DNA of 64,000 nucleotides from Adiantum capillus-veneris (GCA_014529385.2 CM043971.1:86382840-86446839); one strand, 5' to 3'. Shown: positions 1-11,774, counted from the first letter of the stretch. Notes: generated by a model from the letters alone, not told the origin. Numbers and translations are program-made.

Positions 1-70
1 TGCTACTTGAAAGCCTACCCAAGTAAGAACACCCATGCGGATGTCAAGGGAGAAAATGATGGCTTTTTCT

Positions 71-328
71 TCACTTTGGGTTGCACTCATGTCGGAGGTG
101 TGGTTTTTGGCAACAATGTGAGCATGATGCGGATTGTGCCTTGCTTTTACGCTTGCGGGGATGATGAGAAATGTAAACAGTTTGAGTAGGAAAAGAGGGT
201 CTTACCACCTCTTTTATGCTAACAATAGAACACCCTGGAAAGAGTGTCTTGATGACTTGTGTCAAGATTTCTTGAAGATCCTCCTCTTCGGTGGTCCAGT
301 TGGAGAATTCAAGGAACCACTCATCCAT
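71..328 (-). CDS. 85-codon zinc-knuckle ORF (mini-gag-like) of LTR element D, left copy
   Basis: A complete short ORF starts 49 bp downstream of the primer-binding site of the left D LTR and ends at a TGA at 71-73. The N-terminus is acidic and aromatic (MDEWFLEFSNW, then TTEEED). A basic patch (HHPRKRKSK) lies near residue 60. The last 20 residues hold a perfect CX2CX4HX4C zinc knuckle (CSHCCQKPHLRHEC), the nucleic-acid-binding motif of retroelement Gag nucleocapsid. Normal plant Gag is several times longer, so this is either an internally deleted gag or a short Gag-like product of a non-autonomous element. The start is supported by the homologous N-terminus after the right D LTR at 8199-8264. 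The remaining 70 bases to the window edge hold nothing I recognise. Confidence 0.55.
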   Translation of the reverse strand: MDEWFLEFSNWTTEEEDLQEILTQVIKTLFPGCSIVSIKEVVRPSFPTQTVYISHHPRKRKSKAQSASCSHCCQKPHLRHECNPK

Positions 329-377
329 GAAGCGAAGTAAACATGTCAGTATTTTAAACTGAAGGTTTCAAGATCCC

Positions 378-397
378 TCCTCCGTGGGGGCACCAAA
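378..397 (-). promoter_or_regulatory. Primer-binding site of the left D element
   Basis: On the minus strand TTTGGTGCCCCCACGGAGGA follows directly on the LTR end (CTCA). The same motif follows the right D LTR (8126) and, with changes, an LTR A copy (33661), which fits a reverse-transcription primer site. I cannot assign the tRNA. Confidence 0.6.
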
Positions 398-490
398 TGA
401 GAGGCAGATTTGCAAGATAGACCCGGTGGCCTCAACACAAGGGCTAACGCATGACGGCCTCACCATGAAAGGAAAACAATAGGGGCACCA

Positions 491-512
491 CCTAGCTTGA
501 AATGCAGCTAGG
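491..512 (-). promoter_or_regulatory. Conserved LTR hairpin, D left copy
   Basis: CCTAGCT (491-497) pairs with AGCTAGG (506-512) around an 8-nt loop, next to GGGGCACCA. It lies about 95 bp from the LTR end. Equivalent stems occur in four other LTR copies with compensating base changes. Confidence 0.5.
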
Positions 513-2168
513 ACACAATGACAATACTATACAACACACCATACACCATGTCATGCAGCTGAACATGTTATGAATTGTGGTATGAGGTGGTAGAGAAAGA
601 AGTGGACATAGATAGTGTGAGTTGTGAATGTAGGTGTGTGGACTACTATTCACACAAGAGGTGGCGAACCCGCACACCAATACATGCAAATCAAGAACAA
701 AACAACCCTAAGGTGGTGAACCCGCACACCTCTATATACAACACAAAAGAAATAAACAACTATGTGACATACTCACAAATCCAACACAATAGATAGAATG
801 ACATAACAAAAAGAGTAGATTATTTGTGGAGAGATAATGGATAGAAAGGAACAAGAGAGGAAGGAGGAGACCATGGGTGCCTCGTTCGATGGGTGGAGAT
901 GATGTCAAGGAGTGGTGTGAGGGTAACCTTCACTCTTGTAGAATGCCGAATCCTCCACTTCAAATTGCACCAAGGCGTAGCGGTTTATGATGATGGAGGT
1001 GGAATATGTGTTGATGAGTAGCTTGTGTGTGCATAACCTCCTTACCATTATGGCGTGATGGTGTCTCCCAATGCTCTTTTACATGGACTAATACTTCTAT
1101 AGCTATATTAGAAGTGTGGCGGCATGGTGCCTACGTCTCAAAATGCTCATAACTTCTAATAACATAGAGCTTGTGTTGTGGTGAGGGCGCTACGTTGGTT
1201 TGGTGATAGAGACCCCTCCTTATATAGGAAAAGAGGGTGGAATTTTCCTATATTTTATTGGGATGTGACCCACACCATGTGACCGTGGGTCGCCATGTCT
1301 GATGCAATGATGCTTGTGATAGAGGTACACATAGAGAAAATAGTAGGGGAAGACAGAGATGGAGGGGAAAAGAGGGTAGAGGAATGGGGTTTTTACAAGG
1401 TATGCTAGTCATAGCTAGCTTATTTGAGAGAGGAGAGAGGTTTTTTTACAAGAGGTTGTCGAAGGTGGTTTTGTCGCTGGAGAAGATACATCCGCCACTT
1501 ATAGCGGTAGTAGCTCTATCTTTTGCCAAGAATTCATGTATTGTGGCTTTGTTTCTCTCATTCATGCCCTAGATTTCAAATCTAGAGTAAAAAATATACA
1601 ATGATTTTGTGTTAACACACAAAAGAGTGATTATGAGGGCGTAGGTGGAGTAAAAGGTGATTACAAGGTTGATGTTGTCGTTTGTAATTGATGAACGTAT
1701 GCATGGCCCACCTAATTGGCGCTTCCGTAACTTGATGCTTCGCCTCCACAAGCCTCCCTTGTGTCGTGTCATTTGTAGTGGTCGTAGTTGAATGCCTTTG
1801 CGGTTGTCACAATGGTCATCACTTCATTGAAGCCGTTGGAGTGAAGCGCCTATAGACGAGAGCATCTGTATGTGTGCGAATTGATGGTGGATGTAGCTTG
1901 ACTATTTTGGGCCTATGGGCTGATTTGTGAGAGTGTTTGGTGGTGATTACGAGAGTGGGGTGCGTGTTGATGGTAAGTTGTGTGTGTGTATGTGTGTGTG
2001 TGTGTATGGCTGAAAAAACAACAATTTTCAGCTATGGAGAGCTTGGGAAAGACATGAGAGTGAGAGAGTAGAGTGTGTGTGCATGTACTCTATGTGTGCT
2101 AAAAATTGGTTGTTTTCATCTTTGTGTGTGTGTGTGTGTGGAGGGAGATAAAGTTTTTTGTTGTTGGT

Positions 2169-2204
<36 letters not shown>

Positions 2205-2296
2205 ACAAAAAGGTGAAAATTTTAGCCAAGAGAGAGTGAGAGGGAGAGATAAGACAAGGAGAGGGAGGGCTCCATGGATGGAAGAGGACAAGGTGG

Positions 2297-3623
2297 AAAG
2301 AGGTGATAATGAGAAGGAGTCCCCCTTTATTTGCTTTTGTAAGAAGGTGGTGGCCATGGTTGTATGAACCATTGAGTGCCCTCTCATTTACTAATATAGT
2401 TATCAATTATTTTGAAAGTGGAGCCCTTTGAGGAGAAAATAAAAGAGGGAGAAAAATGATTACCAGTGGCTTCGCCAGTATTTGAAGACAAAAGCCCTTA
2501 CCATGCAAGATTTTCTGCTTCGGAGAAAGCTTTTACTGGAGATTTTGTTTATCTTGATTCTCAAGTGGTCGTTCACACGCCCTGTGCTTGAGATTTTTTT
2601 TTATTTTTTTAAGAAGGGAGGGGGTTTCCATAGAGAGGTGGGTTGATTTCAAAAAGCGGCCCTCACTATCTTGGCTTTGTGATTTATTGAACTCCTAGCT
2701 TGGACTTTTCATAGATCTAATGTAGGAAAAAAATATTGTTTTCTCGTGCCTTCTAGGATCGGGAACATTTTGGTGATAGAGATTGACATCTCCTACAATA
2801 GGAAAATGGAAACTAAAAACCTTAGGAACATTGATGCATACTCTTGCCTGAGGCTTCAATTGCGTCAAGTTCTTGATGTCTTCTTAGAGTTAACTGAGCA
2901 GACATGCCATTATAATCTGCAAGTGAGATTGCATTCAAGCCAGGTAGTGATGCATATTGAACTCTTAAATGCTTATAGTCACACGAAAAGAGGTGATAAT
3001 GAGAAGGAGTCCCCCTTTATTTGCTTTTGTAAGAAGGTGGTGGCCATGGTTGTATGAACCCATTGAGTGCCCTCTCATTTACTAATATAGTTATCAATTA
3101 TTTTGAAAGTGGAGCCCTTTGAGGAGAAAATAAAAGAGGGAGAAAAATGATTACCAGTGGCTTCGCCAGCACTTGAGGACAAAAGCCCTTACCATGCAAG
3201 ATTTTCTGCTTCAGAGAAAGCTTTTACTGGAGATTTTGTTTATCTTGATTCTCAAGTGGTCGTTCACACGCCCTGTGCTTGAGATTTTTTTTTATTTTTT
3301 TAAGAAGGGAGGGGGTTTCCATAGAGAGAGGTGGGTTGATTTCAAAAGGCGGCCCTCACTATCTTGGCTTTGTGATTTATTGAACTCCTAGCTTGGACTT
3401 TTCATAGATCTAATGTAGGAAAAAAATATTGTTTTCTCGTGCCTTCTAGGATCGGGAACATTTTGGTGATAGAGATTGACATCTCCTACAATAGGAAAAT
3501 GGAAACTAAAAACCTTAGGAACATTGATGCATACTCTTGCCTGAGGCTTCAATTGCGTCAAGTTCTTGATGTCTTCTTAGAGTTAACTGAGCAGACATGC
3601 CATTATAATCTGCAAGTGAGATT
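2297..3623. repeat. 690-bp tandem duplication inside LTR D left
   Basis: Copy 1 (2297-2930) and copy 2 (2987-3623) are nearly identical, with a period of 690-693 bp and only small indels. They carry the same TTATTTGC...GGCCATGG block and the same GTGCCTTCTAGGATCGGG block. The 56 bases separating them are an inverted copy of sequence just beyond copy 2 (3641-3698). Confidence 0.9.
2924..2982 (-). repeat. Inverted segment at the tandem-duplication junction
   Basis: 2924-2982 is the reverse complement of 3641-3698 with about two mismatches (core CCAGGTAGTGATGCATATTG). The switch point shares GAGATT in both orientations. Confidence 0.85.
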
Positions 3624-3675
3624 TTATATGACTTTTTCATGTGACTATAAGCATTTAAGAGTTCAATATGCATCA

Positions 3676-3872
3676 CTACCTGGCTTGCCTGCAATCTCAT
3701 GTGAGGGTCTTAATGGGATATGGAATTGATTGGATTTTTTTGAAGGTAATAAGCAAATAAAAGGGAAATGTTGCAGAGTTTTTCCACTTTGATTTGCCTA
3801 CAGATGAGCGACTATTTTTTTAGAGTACTCATTATTGTAAATGATGTTCAATTTTTGTGGGTTCTGACCTTG

Positions 3873-3942
<70 letters not shown>

Positions 3943-5670
3943 GATGATCGGTTTAGAGTACTAAAAATATCGTTGGTCAACAATGCAAGAACATATGAGC
4001 TGCTAGTTTTGGCAAACCTTAGAAGACTCTTGAATGTAAATGATGTGCAATTTTTGTGGGTTCTAACCTTGAGTACACACACACATAGAGCGACGACTCG
4101 GTTTAGAGTACTAAAAATATCATTGGTGGTGAACAATGCAACAACATATGAACTGCTAGTTTTTGCAAACCTCAAAAGACTAATGTATGGACGACCATTT
4201 ACATGCAGATGCACTCAAACCATTTTTGATGTTTTAGGGTACAATAATGCAGTTTGATAATCTCGAACGAGTTTTATTGCATGACTTGGGACACATAAAT
4301 GGCATGAGTAGAGTTTGATACAAAAAATTTAAGCTTTGTTGTACTGAGATATTAAGGCTTACATAATTGATATATTGTAGCATAAAGATCAATTTGCTAG
4401 CCTTTTTTGGAAGGATTACTCGTCCATTTTTTATGACCAATTGGCTAGATTGTTTGATCAATTGGATGATGACTCAAGCTCAACTACATAGTATTATAGA
4501 TTTATATATGAAGCATAATGTCTCTTGGTTTTTGAGGATCTAACACACCTTTTTGCAATAATAGTGATGTTAACCATAGTGATAAGCAATGGTAAACTTT
4601 TCATGTGGATTTATAGAAGGACTATAAATGTTTTGAATAGCATCGTTGTTACCTTTTCAATCTCACACATGTGTTTGGATCACAAAGTCATGGTTTTTAG
4701 TAGTTGATGATAAACTTTTGTCACATTAATTCATGGTGGTAGAAATGTAATTGTAGCATTATAGTTGTAGTTGAGTTATACTCACATTAGCAAGTTTGGC
4801 ACTATGAACTGATCTTTAATGCTTTTCATTTTTGGGGAATAGATGCGTAACTTTTGATATTAATGCTAGTATTTTACTTTTAAATCACAATGTGTCTAAA
4901 AGAGCCTTAATCCTCATGTGAGGGTCTTGGATGAGATGGCATTGGATTGGACTTTTGAAAATTGATCTATATTACAAAGAGATGCTGTCGTTTTTTTTTT
5001 TGAAATTAAAAGATTCAAAGAAATGACTCAATCTCTAAACATATTACTTAGATAGATCTATTCTAGGTTGTTATTTTTTGTGGTAAATCTTGACATTGAT
5101 AACAAAGGGAGGGGGTCATTGCCCAATTATTGCCAAGTACTGATGGACTTGTATTTTTTGGATGGTGGCAGGTAATAGGTCTCTTCCTTGGATGTATGAT
5201 AGAAACTTTGATTGTAGCAAGAGATCCATTTCCATAAACTTGTCTAAGTTCTTTTAATGGAGTAAAATTTTTGTAAATTTTCAGAATTCATACGGTGATA
5301 ATGTAGTGTCGTGGTAGTGTCGAAGTCTTTATAGAGGATCTAGTAATGAAATGGTTCTTGTAAATCCTCTTGGTGGGTCTAGTTGTAATGTAATGTTATT
5401 TAATAGCTTATTTAATACAGTTGTGCAAGTGTGGTTCAACAAACACACACAGGCACAGGTACATGCGCACGTGCGAGCGCATGCACACACACACACACAC
5501 ACATACACAATTTTCCGTTGAACAGAGATAGATAGGTGCTCATGACTATGTATATAGAGCCATTCTGGATAAGATGTGGCTTGACCTAGCCATCTAGGTG
5601 GCATCAAAATATCTCTTAATTTGCAATGAAAGGATGCTTTTTTGCTTCCTTTTAAGGCACACCTAGGTAG
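3676..5670. other. Region between the two back-to-back D LTRs; no gene seen
   Basis: AT-rich sequence with no recognisable coding. It holds a two-copy tandem repeat with an AC tract (3837-4182). A short direct repeat beginning TCATGTGAGGGTCTT recurs at about 3698 and 4915. A mixed AC/GT-like tract lies at 5440-5505. Confidence 0.5.
3837..4182. repeat. Two-copy tandem repeat with (AC)n expanded in one copy
   Basis: Unit 1 starts at 3837 and unit 2 at 4036. Both read GTAAATGATG, then CAATTTTTGTGGGTTCT, then an AC tract, then CGGTTTAGAGTACTAAAAAT and an AACAATGCAA block. The tract is about 34 dinucleotides in unit 1 (3874-3941) and about six in unit 2. Confidence 0.85.
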
Positions 5671-7214
5671 TGATCGCATGCGACATCAACACTACAATGT
5701 TTTGCTAATAGATGTCTCCTTTGTTTTGCATTCTCATAACAACTATGATCTTGACATTGACTGGGTTTTCCTAAGATAGGAAAGGCTCCTTATCTATGAT
5801 AGTGAGGGCCTCTTTTCAAATTTTGCTTGACCTCTCTCTTGGTATGCACTTGGTGGCAAGGCTTCAAGGACCCTAAGAGGAGGAAGGACCTGATGCATGA
5901 AAATCACAAAAAAAAATCTATGTATTTATTTTGTACATGGCTATGGTTTTGAAACATTTTGATCTCGAAAATAAGGAGAGGTAGGAACAAACTGTATGAA
6001 AAAGAAAATTTTATTGGATGCTGATTCTACCCGACGATCACTACTTGACGGTAACTACAAGTGAAGAGTAAAAGTCAATAGTGAAAGGGAGGAGAATCTT
6101 ATGTATTATTGACTTGAAGCAACAAAATATTATCAAATTTCAAGCATAACTCACTTGTGGACGCAAGGCTTGCACATGGAGTCAAGAGGGCATTGGGAAG
6201 AGGATGAGGTCTAGGAAGGCCTCTTTATTTTCCACAAGATTATGGAGGTGATTAACATTTTGACGAATAGTTGCATGCCATGTGTGTAAGAATGGTGGGT
6301 GTGTAAGAGAGGTGTAAGAATGGTCAAAAAATGCACCTTTTTTCCCCAAAAATATAGGGACAACTTTATGATTTTTGGTGTTCCATAACTCCTACATATG
6401 ATCTCCAACTTGAGCAAAGATTTTAGACCTGTAATCTACACGTTGAGCTCTTTTTGTCGATATGTTACATGATATAGTTTTGCCCACTAGATTTTGAATT
6501 TCATTTTGGGGGGAAATTTGAATTCAAATAAACTAGCCGTTTTGCTTGTTTGAATTTAAAAGCTATCCTTTGCTTGCTTTCTTAATACTAAAGCTTTAAC
6601 TCCCTTAAACTACCAAATAAAGAGGCCTTCTTAGACCCCATTCTCTTCCTAATGGGACCACCTGGAAGACTTTTAGAAGAGAAAAGATAGACACATATTT
6701 TTGTGGGATTTTTCTCTATTTTTTCCATTCCAAATTGTAGAAAGTTTTCAATAGCAAAGTTGTAAGCGCTGAGTTGGTCTTTTGGACCCTATTTTTTAAT
6801 TATTTTTTAAGCTACGGTTTGGGAGATATGGCCTAAATGGTGGAGCCTATCCGTCCACATGGAAAGAAGTCATGACTATCCAACTCCATACACACAATTT
6901 CTTATATATTTCTCTCCATTATTGCTGTATTTTCTCTTATTTTATCAAGATTCTCTCAAATAATATAAGGAGCTCTTGGACTCAAGCTATGGAAGGTGGC
7001 ATAGAGACAAAGCTTGCCATGATAAAGGCGATTATGAGAAAATTGGTCAATAACCAGGGTACACAGAGCTCTCTCACCAGGGGAATGCCTCTAACTGAGG
7101 TTACTTTGTAATAACTCCTTTTGCTCATAATATCTTCCTTAATCACTCTCTTGGCCTATAAAAGGAGGCCTTGTCTTTTGTAAACACACACTACACGCAC
7201 TACACACATATATA

Positions 7215-7215
7215 T

Positions 7216-7260
<45 letters not shown>
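7215..7260. repeat. (TAC)n microsatellite
   Basis: About 15 TAC/CTA triplets just downstream of the LTR TATA box, continuing into CA repeats to about 7295. Confidence 0.95.
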
Positions 7261-7741
7261 ACACACACACACACACAAAAACACACACACACACTACCCC
7301 ATATGCACACTATCCCATGCCCACATACCCACACACCTACAAATACACTTCCTTGTGCTATATACTAGTAGCATGAACCCTAATCACATAATCACAACAC
7401 CATCACCATCACCATCACCATGCTCAAATGAGCACCATATCTCCACACACTTGTAATGAAGGATTGAAGGCACGATTTCAAGAAGAAGAATGATGGGGGT
7501 ACACTCGTGATATTCCTCACCATAAACTCCCATTCGTCCATTATGCATCCTATGGTCTTGTCCCATTTTCATCTTCTTGCCCTATGCTACCTATTGTATT
7601 CATCTTTCGCAAGCAATCAACACACTCCATCTTGGTGCCATACCTTGTGTCTTTTGGGATATACTTCATTGTGAGTATGGTTTATGCTTGTTTCTTTTCA
7701 TTTTGCTTATGTTGAGGTGTGTGGATTTGCCACCATACATT

Positions 7742-7743
<2 letters not shown>

Positions 7744-7797
<54 letters not shown>
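7744..7797. repeat. (GT)27 microsatellite
   Basis: Uninterrupted GT dinucleotides inside LTR D right. Confidence 0.95.
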
Positions 7798-7798
<1 letters not shown>

Positions 7799-8125
7799 AC
7801 ATTCCTATCATCTTGCTACTTGCATCTTAAGGTGTGCAGATTTGCCACCTCTAGTATGAGAAGTGAGCATACTTGCATGTTTCCCTTACCTTACTACCTT
7901 CCTTACTACATGCACGAGTAGCAAGCCCATTCTCACTCACTCACCATTCCTCTCATCTTGTTTTCTGACCACCCCATCCCACACTTGGGCGTGGATCTTG
8001 AAATTGTTTTCCATGGCATGTTTGATTGTTAGGTGGTGCCCCTATTGTGTACCTCTCATGATGAGGCCATCGTGCATAGTCTTGGTGTAGAGGCCACCCT
8101 GTCTATTTTGCACTTCCATCTCTCA

Positions 8126-8264
8126 TTTGGTTCCCCCACGGAGGAGGGCTTTGCAAAGACGTTCAGTCAACAAAGAGTAGAAATACATGCCATCAATCTT
8201 GGATGATTGGCTACAAGATTTTTCAAATTGGAGGACTGAAGAAGAGGAGACCAAACTGGTAATA
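8126..8264 (+). pseudogene. Primer-binding site and truncated start of the D-element ORF
   Basis: TTTGGTTCCCCCACGGAGGA at 8126-8145 is the D primer-binding site with one change. From about 8199 the reading DDWLQDFSNWRTEEEE matches the start of the 85-codon ORF at 71-328. Homology stops at about 8264, where the minus-strand RNase H of another element begins. The right D element is therefore cut off almost at its start. Confidence 0.6.
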
Positions 8265-8279
8265 ACCGAAAACTGAAAA

Positions 8280-9440
8280 ATGATGATAATAACCTACGGT
8301 TTACTGAAAAGGTTGTCGTGGTTGCGTGATGCCGGTGAATGGAAACTTTACCGACACATTAGTGCAAGAACCATGTGTTCTATTGCTGTGAATCCCTTTT
8401 TTGATGGGGTCATGACACAACTAGAGAAGTAAATAGGACGGATGAAAAAATTTTGGGGGTCCTTTTGCATTAGTACCACTCCGAGTGTATCACTTCCTAC
8501 AGAGGGGTTCACATAAAATGGCTCGTCTCACCTGGGGGATGAAATGGTGGGAAGCGTGGCTAGGATTTGCTTCACCTCGGTAAATTGCTCCTCATTTTCT
8601 TCACTCCATGAGAAGACATCTCTCTGGGTGACTTGTTGTAGAGGGAGAACCACTTGAGATAGCAAGTGAATAAACCTGCTTAAGTATCTTACCTTCTGAA
8701 GGAAAGAAACCAAGTGCTTAGTGGTGGTGGGTGATGACAAAGATACAAGAGCTTGGATCTTGTTAGGGTGAGCCTCAATCCCTTTTCCTGAAATTACATG
8801 GCCAAGGAGAGTGACTTTGATTTCACCAATGTGGCACTTATCCACGTTGAGATAGCCACCCAAGGTTTGCATCCTGGTTAGGCCATTATAGACTTTGCTT
8901 AAATGGAGGGAGCGTGAACTATAGATGCAACAATCATATATGAAGACCCGTATTGACATTCCAAAGTAGGGTTGGAAGACAAAAGTCACATAGCGCTGAA
9001 ATGTGGCCGGAGCGTTCTATGTAAGCAAAGCATCCCCAAGGTGTGATGAAGGTTGTCTTCTTCTGGTCCTCTTCGGCAATGCTATTTGGAAGTATCCTTA
9101 GTAGCCATCACATACTGTGTAGCACTCATGACCTGCCACTTCATTAATAATTTCATCTTGGAATGGGAGGGGAAAGTGATCCCTCTTTGTGGCTGCATTG
9201 AAAGTCTTATAGTCCACATAGACTCTCCACTTGCCGTTCTTCTTTGGTGTGAGGAGACCCATTCTGAGTCTTCGACGGGGTAGATGAAACCTTCCTGTAG
9301 CAAATTTCTCACTTCTTTATGTAGTGCCTCTTGTTGGATGACCCCAAGTCTTCTGAGCTTTTGCACCACGGGTTTACTGCCTTCCTTGAGTTTTATGTGG
9401 TGTTGTACTACTGTGATCGCTGTGATCTTATCATAGCCAT
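8280..9440 (-). pseudogene. Ty3/gypsy reverse transcriptase and RNase H (minus element), degenerate
   Basis: Read on the minus strand. The RT N-terminus (QKLRRLGVIQQEALHKEV, then EGFIYPVEDSEWVS) lies at 9290-9400. Palm sequence follows in shifted frames. The catalytic region reads FIYDCCIYSSRSLHLSK at about 8930, where the family expects FxDD; the first Asp is Tyr. The thumb includes LLGHVISGKGIEAHP. RNase H follows as PFYVNPSVGSDTLG...RPIYFSS, and homology fades by about 8280 at the junction with the right D element. Frameshifts near 9280 and 9090 and stops after 8528 mean no functional polymerase. It would synthesise cDNA from the element RNA in the Gag particle. Lineage: Tat/Athila-like non-chromovirus, by similarity to the neighbouring integrase type. 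Confidence 0.8.
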
Positions 9441-10237
9441 CAATGAACAATGTAGTGAAATTACCTAGCATGGAGACATACTCCTTCGTTTTTTCATCGG
9501 TTAACTCGTTTGAGAGCATCCGATTTAACTTACTTGCATCCTCTAAGGATTGCGTACCTGATGGTTCCTCTTGGTTTGTTGGGGGTGTTTCAAATTGTGT
9601 CAATATTTTTGGGTCTTTAAGGATGACCCCCATCACTTCGATGCTACTGTCACTCCCATGAGTTGTGGTTGTCTCTTGTCCTGAGGTAGACGAATAGTCG
9701 CTGGTGGACTCATCTTCTGAAGCCTCCAACATCATGTTGCGTTGAATTCCAATTCTCATGTCGTAGAATATGGACTTCCCTTTAGCGTCCTTCATCTGAA
9801 TCATTCCGGTGCTCCAGTCTTGCTTAGCTTCCATAGCCATGAGCCAGGGTCTCCCAAGAATGATAGGGTAGCCCTCCCCTTTCTGTGGCATGACAAAGAT
9901 GTCTACCTCCACTTCCATATTGAATGCTTTTACTTTGATCGCATTCACAATGCCTACACTTCACTCTTACATTATTTTTCGTTTTGGCTCGGCAGGGTGC
10001 TGGCCTACTTACCTCTAGTCCTAGATGGTGCATCATTTTTTCACTCATGACGCATACTTGCCCACCACCGTCTATATAGATGTTTGAGATTGGTTGCCTC
10101 TTGATGTGGGCATCCATGGTTGGTAGGATGTCGTCGAGATCCCTCCGAGAGATAGCCCTAGCTATCCTTGGTCTTGATTTCCTGGTACTCACCATCTTTG
10201 TCCATTGCCTCCTCATCCTTGGTGCAAGGTGGAGCAA
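9441..10237 (-). pseudogene. Ty3/gypsy aspartic protease region and linker (minus element)
   Basis: The protease active-site region reads YIDGGGQVCVMS at about 10060-10090; plant gypsy families usually have D(S/G)GA there. A frame change near 9940 leads into FVMPQKGEGYPIILGRPWL, the conserved ILGR flap/helix block of retroelement proteases, and then AKQDWSTGMIQ. A long acidic linker follows (SDSSIEVMGVILKDP, then YVSMLGNFTTLFIDGYDKI) before RT. The same linker recurs on the plus strand at 47030-47290, marking a second copy of this family. The protease would cleave the Gag-Pol polyprotein. Confidence 0.75.
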
Positions 10238-11774
10238 TTGGGGCCAAGTTATCTTCAGGCCCTACATCAACACATCCTGAATCAAGTCATAGGGTTTAGC
10301 ATACTCACCTAGTGAGAAATCCACGATGTCTATCTTCCGTCGCGGTTTAGCTGCTTGCTTGCTAGACACGGCTTTCCTTTCATTTTCTCTTCTCTATGAG
10401 AGGCTTCTTCGTGCCTGGCACGCTCCACTCCCATAGCATCCACTTCATCTGCTTTTGCTTTCCCTTTGTGCTTCTCTCGAACTGGTTCTTCTACCTTTTC
10501 CTTCCCTGTAGCCTCCAAGCTAATAACACTCGCCGCTTGGTTTACAACAGGTGGTGGGGGTAGTGGTGGAATAAGAGGTTGCGGTGGTGGTTGTTGTTGC
10601 ACAGGTGGTCGAAGGATCTGGACCGGTGGAATCGGCTTGGGTTGCCTGGGTTGTGGTGGTCTTGCCCTTGGCAGCTCTGATTCTGTCTCCCCCCTTTATT
10701 GAAATTTTGCCTCCTTGGATGTGGGTAGTAGTACATACCATGGCCGTCTTCCCCGCAATTGTAGCAGTGGTACTCTTGGTTTTGCCTTCGTTGTATTCTT
10801 CCTTGTTCTGGATTTCTGATAGGTGCATGCCCTTGTTGCACGAGATGCACGGATAAACTCTCTAGTTGGGTAGTGATGCGACTCAGCAGGTCTTGCTGCT
10901 CCTCTCATGCCTCTTGTGGTCGGGCTCTATGAATGGCTGTTGCAGTCACTGGGGTTAGTCGGACCCTCGGGGAGTTCACTATGTGTAAAACTACCATATC
11001 ACGTGCGTTCAAGACATGCTTGTAAAACCCCTTATCTATGAATTTTGTTAGGAATATAATGTACCCTTTTCTTTTAAAATTTGTAAGTTCTTTTCAAATT
11101 TGAAAAAATAATACCCTTTTGTATATATATTTTTGTATGTTTCAAGAACTTTAAATACCCTTCTCTTGAAGTCACGATAGGTTACATTTTTATTAGGTGA
11201 GCTCCACGGGGTCGGACCGAGCTTGATTTCTCTGACTCGCTTGCTCTTGCTTGTATGTGCAGCTTCTTGTTTTTAAGGCAAGTTACTTCTACTGCCAACT
11301 CATATGTTGCAGGAAACCTTCGCTTCACCTTCTTCTTAAGCAGCAACCACAGGCCAGCAATGAAATGGTCCTTCTCTAGGAAATTAGGCGCTCCTTTGCC
11401 TTCCTCCAGTGAGGCAACCCATCTCTCCCATGAGTCTAGAAACATGGACTCGTAGGTGGAATACTCTAGCGGACTTTCGTGCTTCAATTCTGTCAGTAGT
11501 AGCTGCCATAGCTTCTCCGAGGTTGTTCCTCCACCAAAAATATTGACAAAGGCAGCACGTAACACATTCCATGCATTTTTGGTAGCCTAGGGCAAAGCAT
11601 TGTACCGGGACTTGGCCTCTAATTTCATCATTAGAGGAAAATTTCGAAGCCGTGAGGCGTCGTCATTCTTGTTGGAAATCACACAAGCGATGTCAAAATC
11701 ATCCAGAAATTCGGTGTGGTGAGATCTTCTCTCTTCTTTCCACTGAACGTGGGGAAAGAAACACTTGCCATGGT
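10238..11774 (-). pseudogene. Ty3/gypsy gag (minus element), degenerate
   Basis: A start codon lies at about 11772 (MASVSFPTFSGKKRED). Capsid-like sequence continues through 11182-11565 (AFVNIFGGGTTSEKLWQLL, then WERWVASLEEGKGAPNFLEK). The region 10540-10850 is Gln/Asn-rich and contains CYNCGEDGHGMYYY, a zinc knuckle in which Tyr replaces the last Cys of CX2CX4HX4C. Pro-rich (QQQPPPQPLIPPLPPPP) and Lys/Glu-rich segments follow to about 10330. At least one stop and several frame changes break the ORF. About 200 bp near 10970-11180 read poorly and look like low-complexity A/T filler. Confidence 0.7.

Larger units (their letters stand above)
398..3675 (-). repeat. LTR of family D, left copy, minus orientation (5' LTR)
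   Basis: The 3' end is exact: on the minus strand ...CTCA abuts the primer-binding site. The first several hundred bases match the end of the right D LTR in reverse complement, for example the GGGGCACCACCTA block and the segment next to the primer site. A TATA-like box (CTATATAAGG) lies on the minus strand at 1219-1228. The upper limit near 3675 (TGATGCATATTG on the minus strand) is a guess, chosen because the copy then matches the right LTR in length once its internal 690-bp duplication is discounted. ORFs inside are chance readings, including those from a GA tract at 2171-2202. Confidence 0.55.
5671..8125 (+). repeat. LTR of family D, right copy, plus orientation (5' LTR)
   Basis: It ends in ...CTCA at 8125, immediately before a primer-binding site. 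Its last 200 bp match the left D LTR in reverse complement (GGTGGCCTC and GGTGGTGCCCC blocks). A TATA box (CTATAAAAGG) lies at 7156-7165. Downstream of it are CA-rich sequence, a (TAC)n tract at 7215-7260 and a (GT)27 tract at 7744-7797. The start at 5671 (TGATCGCATG) is only approximate. The conserved hairpin has decayed in this copy. Confidence 0.55.

Noticed and set aside
9053-10702. Plus-strand ORFs across 9.0-10.7 kb
   Set aside because: They are antisense to recognisable minus-strand protease, RT and gag sequence.
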